Position numbers and translations under genes: made by a program. The notes under the pieces are model-generated. The model worked only from the letters and a program-made list of their open reading frames with translations, did not search any database and had not been told where the DNA came from. From NCBI GenBank assembly GCA_963614875.1, contig CAVEFC010000031.1:1-19145 (forward strand): a stretch of 19,145 nt of DNA, given 5' to 3'. Below are positions 14,161-19,145 of this stretch, piece by piece (the first letter of the stretch is position 1; the number at the start of each line of letters is the position of its first letter). The DNA comes from CAG-841 sp963614875 (lineage in GTDB: Bacteria; Bacillota; Clostridia; Oscillospirales; CAG-272).

Positions 14161-16101
14161 TTATTCGACGTAAACGTCGGTGTATTTGAGGTCGGGAGAA
14201 GCAGGCTCGAAATGCCTTCCGCCGTCCTCATAGAATTTCCCGAAGAATTCGACATACTGAAGTCGGCAGGTGTGGACAAATGCTCCGAGCGCGGAAAGCG
14301 CAAGATTCATAAGATGTCCAAACGTTCCCACCACTATGACAAGTATCACGGTGATCACGGGATTGTTTATAAGAGTCGCAAACGTATTTACAACGCTTGC
14401 TATAACCGCTCCGGCAAGCGCAAGAGCAAATATTCTCGAATACGAAAGCAGATCCGATGCGTAGCTTATTATGTCGTAAAGTCCCGCAATGCCCGAAAAC
14501 AGCCTTGCGAATATATTCTTTTTCGCTCTGCCGCGCATAGTCAGCATCATCAGAAGTCCCACTCCGAGAACGATAAGTCCGATATCGGACTTGAATCCGA
14601 AATATATTCCCGCGCCGGCAAACATTATAAGCCAGCTCCCGACGTCGAATACCGCGCTCTGCCAATCGCCTCTCCTGAAGCACATAATCATATTGATTAT
14701 CATTCCGCAGATAAGGTGAGCCGCGCCCACGCCGAGCGAAATTACAAGGAACATTATGGGTTCTTCAAGCGGATTGCAGAGTATCGAAAGGTCGTCAAGC
14801 TTATGCGAGCCCGAAAAGCTCTGGGCAAGCTTTGCGGGAAGATCGCCGAAGTAGCCGCCGAACAGAACGCCGCATATCATACACGAAACGCCGCATATGA
14901 CAAACAGCTTCATCAGCTTCGCAGTTCCGCCCTTCGGCTTCATCAGCTTTGTGCCGAGCGCGCCGATAAGCACGAGCAGCACTCCGTAGCCGAAATCGGC
15001 AAACATCATTCCGAATATCAGCGCAAAGAACAGCGCAACCCAGAACGTCGGGTCAAACGAGCCGTATTTGGGATACGAATACATTCCTATTACAAATTCA
15101 AACGGACTTGCAAAGCCGTTGTTTTTAAGCTCCACCGGCGGATCGTCGTCCTCCGCGGGATCGGCAAGCTCGCAGAAACATTCGTATTTTGAAAGCACCT
15201 TTTTGAGCTTGTCCGTCCTGTCCTCCGGCACCCAGCCCGTCATTATAACGGTGTGTCCCGTTCCGAGCAGCTTCTGCTTTACGTTTTCTTCGGCAAGCTC
15301 GGTTTTTATCCTGTCGTAAGCGTATTCCATATCGGGACAGAGCGGCGCTGTGAGCGCAAGCTCGCTTTTTATTTCATCGGCACGCGCGTCGAGTGCCTTT
15401 ATGCTTTCTTCGGTCGCTTTTATTTCGTCCGACGCAACCCCCGTCTGCGACGGAAAGTTGTTTTTTATGAAGCCCGCGTCGGAAAGCAGCGCCGTAAGCT
15501 GTTTTTCGACGCTTATATGGCACACGGCCGAAATATATTTTACCGATTTTCCCTCGCCGACGGTTTCTATCTGCACCGCGCCGAGCTCCTCCTCCGCTAT
15601 GGCGGAAAGTCTTTCGGTATCGCACGAAGCCGGAAGCGTGCCGGCGATTACGGCTGAGTTTTTCGTTCCCTCAAAGCCGAGCGGAAGATCGTACCCGCTC
15701 CACACCGAAACGGACGCAAGATACGCCGTCTGTTTGTTTTTTTCGCTTTTCAGCCGTTCGGCTTCGGCTTCGAGCGCAACGGCTTTTTTCGCGCCGTCAA
15801 GCGCCTTGTCGGTGCGCCTGCCGTCGAATTCGCCCTTTGACATTTCCCTGCGCGCCCGTATAAAGCCTTTTTTGTCCGTCCGCATCGGAGAAAGAATTTT
15901 CAGCGCCTCCGAAAGCGTTCCGGCGTCGGAATTCAGCTCCGCTATCCTTTCTCCGCAGTCCATACTGCGAATTATCGCGTCGCCCTCGGGCGCGGTGCAC
16001 TTTTCAACCTCGACGCACGAAAGCCAGATAAGATCCTTCGCAAGCGCGTCAAGATCGGAGCGCATCGCCACAAGCGACAGCTTTTTCATATTTTTTATCA
16101 T
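14161..16101 (-). CDS. atpI: V-type ATP synthase subunit I (membrane stator, a-subunit)
   Basis: The stator channel subunit of 646 residues. An N-terminal cytoplasmic half (about 1-330, coiled-coil regions near 100-125 and 225-275) binds the peripheral stalks. A C-terminal half has about seven to eight membrane helices starting at YGSFDPTFWVALFFALIFG. R556 in SYSRIFALALAG is the counterpart of the essential arginine (R735 of yeast Vph1) that releases the ion from the ring. R613 in HTCRLQYVEFFGKFYE matches the second conserved arginine. The length is normal. The ATG at 16101 overlaps the stop of the preceding G/H gene as ATGA, so it is preferred over the ATG four codons later (16089). K follows after 45 bases. 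Confidence 0.95.
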   Translation of the reverse strand: MIKNMKKLSLVAMRSDLDALAKDLIWLSCVEVEKCTAPEGDAIIRSMDCGERIAELNSDAGTLSEALKILSPMRTDKKGFIRARREMSKGEFDGRRTDKALDGAKKAVALEAEAERLKSEKNKQTAYLASVSVWSGYDLPLGFEGTKNSAVIAGTLPASCDTERLSAIAEEELGAVQIETVGEGKSVKYISAVCHISVEKQLTALLSDAGFIKNNFPSQTGVASDEIKATEESIKALDARADEIKSELALTAPLCPDMEYAYDRIKTELAEENVKQKLLGTGHTVIMTGWVPEDRTDKLKKVLSKYECFCELADPAEDDDPPVELKNNGFASPFEFVIGMYSYPKYGSFDPTFWVALFFALIFGMMFADFGYGVLLVLIGALGTKLMKPKGGTAKLMKLFVICGVSCMICGVLFGGYFGDLPAKLAQSFSGSHKLDDLSILCNPLEEPIMFLVISLGVGAAHLICGMIINMIMCFRRGDWQSAVFDVGSWLIMFAGAGIYFGFKSDIGLIVLGVGLLMMLTMRGRAKKNIFARLFSGIAGLYDIISYASDLLSYSRIFALALAGAVIASVVNTFATLINNPVITVILVIVVGTFGHLMNLALSALGAFVHTCRLQYVEFFGKFYEDGGRHFEPASPDLKYTDVYVE

Positions 16102-16412
16102 TTTCCGGTTATCCCCGCAATTATGATTTCTATCGCCTTATCGGCGTTCTTTTCCGCCTCCGCGCAGTATTCCCGCGCCTGAGCCTTTGCCTTTTCGACA
16201 GCCGAGGAAAGATACTCCTCCGCTTCCTTTTCGCTTACGGCTCTTTCCGAGGCGACGTATTTATCAGCTTCTTCCTTGGCTTTTTCAACATCTCTTTCGG
16301 CTTTTGCTCTTGCCTCCGAAAGCGATGCGGAAAGCTCCTCCGAAAGCTGCTTTTTGCGTTGCGCGGCGGATATTTCCGCTTCGCGAATGCGATCGATTGA
16401 TGATTTTGCCAT
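16098..16412 (-). CDS. V-type ATP synthase subunit G/H (peripheral stalk)
   Basis: A 104-residue, almost entirely helical and highly charged protein (SSIDRIREAEISAAQRKKQ ... KEAEEYLSSAVEKAKAQA) of the kind that pairs with subunit E in the peripheral stalk. It has long Ala/Glu/Lys heptads and a C-terminal AIEIIIAGITGK. Helical stalk proteins are hard to assign by sequence, so position as first gene of the operon, directly before I, is the main support; ntpF of Enterococcus and ahaH of archaea occupy the same place. The ATG at 16412 is preceded only by a weak GGTGA. It lies about 25 bases after the expected transcription start. Confidence 0.85.
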   Translation of the reverse strand: MAKSSIDRIREAEISAAQRKKQLSEELSASLSEARAKAERDVEKAKEEADKYVASERAVSEKEAEEYLSSAVEKAKAQAREYCAEAEKNADKAIEIIIAGITGK

Positions 16413-16445
16413 TTTTTCACCAACTTTTTTCTTTTGTTTTCATAT

Positions 16446-16474
16446 ATTATACCACACGTTTTTGCGTTTGGCAA
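16446..16474 (-). promoter_or_regulatory. Sigma-A promoter of the V-type ATPase operon
   Basis: On the minus strand TTGCCA (16469-16474) and TATAAT (16446-16451) are separated by 17 bases. The -10 box is extended (TGGTATAAT). Transcription should start near 16439, about 27 bases before the first start codon. One arm of an inverted repeat (GCAATTG) overlaps the -35 box. Confidence 0.8.
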
Positions 16475-16506
16475 TTGTTTTTTTCCCCGATCCGATAATC
16501 AATTGC
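16471..16506. repeat. Inverted repeat over the V-ATPase -35 region
   Basis: GCAATTG (16471-16477) and CAATTGC (16500-16506) are perfect 7-base inverted copies separated by 22 bases that include a T-run and CCCCGATCC. One arm lies in the -35 box, and the other contains the stop codon of the upstream gene. It may be an operator or a weak terminator of that gene. The sequence cannot tell which. Confidence 0.35.
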
Positions 16507-16984
16507 TATGTTTTTGCCCAAAAAAGCGACGTTTTTGCGTTTTTATCGGCATTTCGCTTATATATTCACTCATACGGCGTTTTTCTTCCCTGCCGAAGAG
16601 ATTTATTATCTCAACGTATTTTTCTCCGTCAAAAAAGGTTTCCGAGCCCTTTTTTATCGGAGCGGAAAGCGTTTCGTCGGAAAGCCGCCACGACTGCGCG
16701 AGCCTTTTGCAGACTTTCAGCCTTCCGTTTTCGGAAAAAATTATGTCAAGCGTTATGTCCGCCCGCTCATCGCTTTCGTATCTCACCCGCGAAATTATTC
16801 GGAAGGATATTTTCTTTCCCTCGCCCGCCGCGAAAAACGCCGCCTTCATCGCATTGTCCGCAAGCTTTTCGTAGAAAGCCGTTATCCCGTCGTGCCCGTC
16901 AAACTGCGGATATCCTGCCGAAAACGTGCATACTCCGCCGCCGAAAAAACGCTGTTCTTTTTTTCTTATCACAATACTGTTCAT
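16499..16984 (-). CDS. Uncharacterised 161-residue protein
   Basis: I do not recognise a characterised family. The protein has no signal peptide or membrane segment and is probably cytosolic. It begins MNSIVIRKKEQRFFGGGVCTF, then AGYPQFDGHDGITAFYEKLADNAMKAA, which faintly resembles the N-terminal part of DUF3298/RsiV-like domains (Y-P-x-hydrophobic then FYEKLA); this is a weak hint. Alternating charged strands follow (DITLDIIFSENGRLKVCK), and it ends with a basic KTQKRRFFGQKHSN tail. Of the two in-frame ATGs, the second (16984) lies 7 bases from GGAGG (16992-16996), while the first (16990) overlaps the spacing region too closely, so 16984 is chosen. It has its own likely promoter and no clear terminator before the V-ATPase promoter. 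Confidence 0.72.
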   Translation of the reverse strand: MNSIVIRKKEQRFFGGGVCTFSAGYPQFDGHDGITAFYEKLADNAMKAAFFAAGEGKKISFRIISRVRYESDERADITLDIIFSENGRLKVCKRLAQSWRLSDETLSAPIKKGSETFFDGEKYVEIINLFGREEKRRMSEYISEMPIKTQKRRFFGQKHSN

Positions 16985-17001
16985 AGGCATTCCTCCGATA
17001 T

Positions 17002-17030
17002 ATTTTATTCGGAAAAATCCGCCTTGATAA
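17002..17030 (-). promoter_or_regulatory. Probable promoter of the uncharacterised gene
   Basis: On the minus strand TTATCA (17025-17030) and TAAAAT (17002-17007) are 17 bases apart. The hexamers are weaker than the others in the window. Position between the terminator of the LRR gene and the start codon supports it. Confidence 0.5.
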
Positions 17031-17033
17031 CAG

Positions 17034-17068
17034 CAAAAAGCGACGTACTTTCAGGATACGTCGCTTTT
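17034..17068 (-). terminator. Rho-independent terminator of the LRR lipoprotein gene
   Basis: A 12-bp stem pairs 17036-17047 with 17057-17068 (AAAAGCGACGTA and its complement) around a 9-base loop. On the minus strand the stem ends in a run of five T (17035-17039). It begins about 11 bases after the lipoprotein stop. Confidence 0.82.
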
Positions 17069-17079
17069 CCGCGCGAATG

Positions 17080-19053
17080 TCAGTCTTTATAATAGGATAC
17101 TTTGATATTTCCCGCCACTTCGCCTATAACATCGTAAACGTCGGGGCGGAAGTGCTTGGGAAGATATACCTGTTCAAGCGCCGTACAGCTTGAATCGAAT
17201 ATTTCGGAATCAATAAGCGATGTTCCCTTCGGAACGACAAGAGTTTTGAGCGAAGAACACGAAGCAAACGCGCCCGCGCCTATATAGCCGAGCGTTGACG
17301 GAAGCTCTATGCTTTCAAGCGCATAGCAGGCGTTGAACGCTGACGAGCCTATGCTTGTAAGTCCCTCGGGGAGAGTTATTTTCGTAAGTCCGGCACTCAT
17401 ATTGAACGCGCTGTCGTTTATGGAGTCAACGGTCGAAGGTATGTTTATTTCGGTTACAAGCTTTGTGTTTACAAAAGCGCTGTCGCCTATGACCTTTACT
17501 CCTTCGGGTATTATTATTTCGGTTACATAATTTGTTATGTTGTATTTTGTAAGCCATTCGGGGCGAAGTCCGTCGGGGCTTGTTGTGACAACGGCATTAT
17601 CCCAGCCCTTGCAGGCGCCGCCGGCGATTATTCTCACGCCGTCGGGGATTTTCACCGTCGTTTCGCCGCTCGGAATATACGACCAGAGCAGAACGCCGTT
17701 CACGACCTTATACGCACTCTCCTTTGAGTCGATAAGCGCGTCATAAAAGCCGCTGTAAGCGTCCGTGTTTGAAAACGCGTCGGAGCCTACATATTCAACC
17801 GTATCGGGAATAAATATTTCATCTGTTCCGCTGCAGCCGTTGAACGCCGCCGCGCCTATTGTTCTGAGCTTTGTGCAGGGGGTAAGATCTATTTTTGCGG
17901 TTGCGCCTATATTTCCGTTTGCAATATATGTTTCAAACGCGCTCGATTCGATAACCTCAAGCGTGGACGGAAGCGTTATGCTTTCAAGCGCATAGCAGTA
18001 ATAAAATGCCGCCACCTGAATTGTCGTAACGCCCTCGGGAATTACTATTGATGTGAGCTGATCGGCATATTTGTAGCCGTAGACGGAAGCGCTTGTTCCG
18101 TTGGCGGCTTTATCATTGAAGAACGCCGCGCCGCCGATTACCTTTATTCCCTTGCCGGAAAGATCTATATATTTGGGTATTACGTTGCATTTTATAAGCA
18201 CGCCGTCGCCGACTATAAGATAGTCTTCGGTATTTTCTCTGTACCACGGCGTATAGTTGAAGGCATTTGCGCCCACACTTGAAAGCTTTTTGCCTATGCT
18301 TATATCAACAAGCGCGGTACAGCCGTAAAACGCCTCCTGACCTACCGAGGTAAGACTTTCGGGAAGAACAAGCTTCCGCAGCGAAATGCAGTTTCCGAAC
18401 GCGCCGAGTCCTATCGAAGCAAGCCTGCCGGATTTTGAAAAATCGACGTCTGCAAGGCTTGAACAATTGAGAAACGCCATCCCGCCTATATTTTCAAGCG
18501 CGGACGGAGCGATGAATTCTTCGAGCGCCGAGCAATAGGTAAAGGCTTCGTGAGCGATATCGGTAACCTTATCGCCGAAAGTCACGCGTTCAAGCGAGGT
18601 ACAATATGCAAACGCATATGCCGGAATAATTGTTATACTGTCCGGAAGCTCTATGCTTTCAAGCGACGTACAACCCCAGAATGCGTGAGAACCGAGAGTT
18701 TTCACGCCGTCTTCGATTATAACCTCTTCAAGGGAAGTACATCCGCTGAATGCGGCAGAGCCTATCATTTCCACACTTGCGGGTATTATTATTTTCTTCA
18801 GCGTCGTATCGCCTCCGAAGCACATTTCTCCTATTATGCTTATATTCGACGGAACGGTATAAACTCCGTTTTCATCTGCCTGACCTGTGCAGGATTTAAG
18901 CTCGCCGTCTTCAATTTCAATATTTTTTTCGACAGGCGAAGTTGTTTCCGTCGTCGTTGCGGCAGTTGTGGTTTCGGCAGGAGTTTTTTCTCCGCACGCA
19001 CACATTACGGTCAAAATCGCAACAGCCATTATAAGCGCAATTATTTTTTTCAC
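17080..19053 (-). CDS. BspA-like leucine-rich repeat lipoprotein
   Basis: A secreted, probably lipid-anchored surface protein of 657 residues. The signal peptide MKKIIALIMAVAILTVMCAC has a lysine pair, a hydrophobic core and a lipobox in which C20 is the lipidated cysteine (followed by GEK). A Thr-rich spacer (24-41) follows, then a region of about 18 LRR_5 (Treponema/BspA-type) repeats of 22-24 residues, with the pattern I-x-x-x-A-F-x-x-C-x-x-L-x-x-I-x-L-P. Two stretches interrupt the array: about 264-300 and about 430-510. Such proteins are often adhesins or contain carbohydrate- or host-protein-binding surfaces; the target is not known. It starts with GTG (19053), 7 bases after GGAGG (19061-19065). 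It has its own promoter and terminator, so it is monocistronic. Confidence 0.92.
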   Translation of the reverse strand: MKKIIALIMAVAILTVMCACGEKTPAETTTAATTTETTSPVEKNIEIEDGELKSCTGQADENGVYTVPSNISIIGEMCFGGDTTLKKIIIPASVEMIGSAAFSGCTSLEEVIIEDGVKTLGSHAFWGCTSLESIELPDSITIIPAYAFAYCTSLERVTFGDKVTDIAHEAFTYCSALEEFIAPSALENIGGMAFLNCSSLADVDFSKSGRLASIGLGAFGNCISLRKLVLPESLTSVGQEAFYGCTALVDISIGKKLSSVGANAFNYTPWYRENTEDYLIVGDGVLIKCNVIPKYIDLSGKGIKVIGGAAFFNDKAANGTSASVYGYKYADQLTSIVIPEGVTTIQVAAFYYCYALESITLPSTLEVIESSAFETYIANGNIGATAKIDLTPCTKLRTIGAAAFNGCSGTDEIFIPDTVEYVGSDAFSNTDAYSGFYDALIDSKESAYKVVNGVLLWSYIPSGETTVKIPDGVRIIAGGACKGWDNAVVTTSPDGLRPEWLTKYNITNYVTEIIIPEGVKVIGDSAFVNTKLVTEINIPSTVDSINDSAFNMSAGLTKITLPEGLTSIGSSAFNACYALESIELPSTLGYIGAGAFASCSSLKTLVVPKGTSLIDSEIFDSSCTALEQVYLPKHFRPDVYDVIGEVAGNIKVSYYKD

Positions 19054-19090
19054 CGGACGTCCTCCATTTTTGTTTTTTTACACTTTTTTA

Positions 19091-19118
19091 ATTATATCAC
19101 AAATGAAGCTTTTGTCAA
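19091..19118 (-). promoter_or_regulatory. Sigma-A promoter of the LRR lipoprotein gene
   Basis: On the minus strand TTGACA (19113-19118) and TATAAT (19091-19096) are separated by 16 bases. The -10 is extended (TGATATAAT). Both hexamers are exact consensus. The leader is about 30 bases. Confidence 0.82.
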
Positions 19119-19145
19119 CCGAGCGGAAACCGAATTCACAATATT

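Noticed and set aside
15350..16126. Plus-strand open frame (258 codons) opposite subunit I
   Set aside because: Ser/Ala-rich antisense shadow of subunit I; no ribosome binding site.

Overview
The window reads as chromosomal DNA of a low-to-moderate-GC Gram-positive anaerobe, most likely an uncultured gut clostridium of the Oscillospirales/Christensenellales kind. This is inferred from a V-type rather than F-type ATP synthase operon, a DUF1292 protein, a RimO-PgsA pair, strong sigma-A promoters, GGAGG-type ribosome binding sites, a BspA-like leucine-rich repeat lipoprotein and a GH127-type glycosidase. No insertion sequence, phage gene, CRISPR array, tRNA or rRNA was seen. Nearly everything lies on the minus strand.

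Layout on the plus strand (1-1675): the last codons of a truncated gene and its terminator, then a monocistronic APC-family amino acid permease with its own promoter. The permease ends in a hairpin that also serves the convergent glycosidase gene. Layout on the minus strand, high to low coordinate: a lipoprotein with about 18 LRR_5 repeats (17080-19053) with its own promoter and terminator; an unrecognised 161-residue protein (16499-16984); a nine-gene V-type ATPase operon G/H-I-K-E-C-F-A-B-D (7847-16412) between one strong promoter and one strong terminator; cysS, rimO and pgsA (4275-7699) behind a strong promoter; a DUF1292 gene with its own promoter; a structured RNA that resembles 6S RNA (about 3676-3870) with a terminator; and a GH127-like glycosidase (1680-3551) with a perfect-consensus promoter.

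How the genes work together: the V-type operon encodes a complete rotary machine. A and B form the catalytic head, D and F the axle, C the socket, K the membrane ring, I the ion-channel stator, and E and G/H the peripheral stalk. The ring protein keeps all five sodium ligands known from Enterococcus hirae NtpK, so the complex probably moves Na+. The cysS-rimO-pgsA group is housekeeping (tRNA charging, ribosomal protein S12 modification, phosphatidylglycerol synthesis). The permease, glycosidase and LRR lipoprotein are accessory nutrient-uptake or surface functions.

I see no obviously new multi-gene system. The items most worth checking are the 6S-like RNA, the Na+ signature in the ring protein, an inverted repeat over the V-ATPase promoter, and the unrecognised protein upstream of it.
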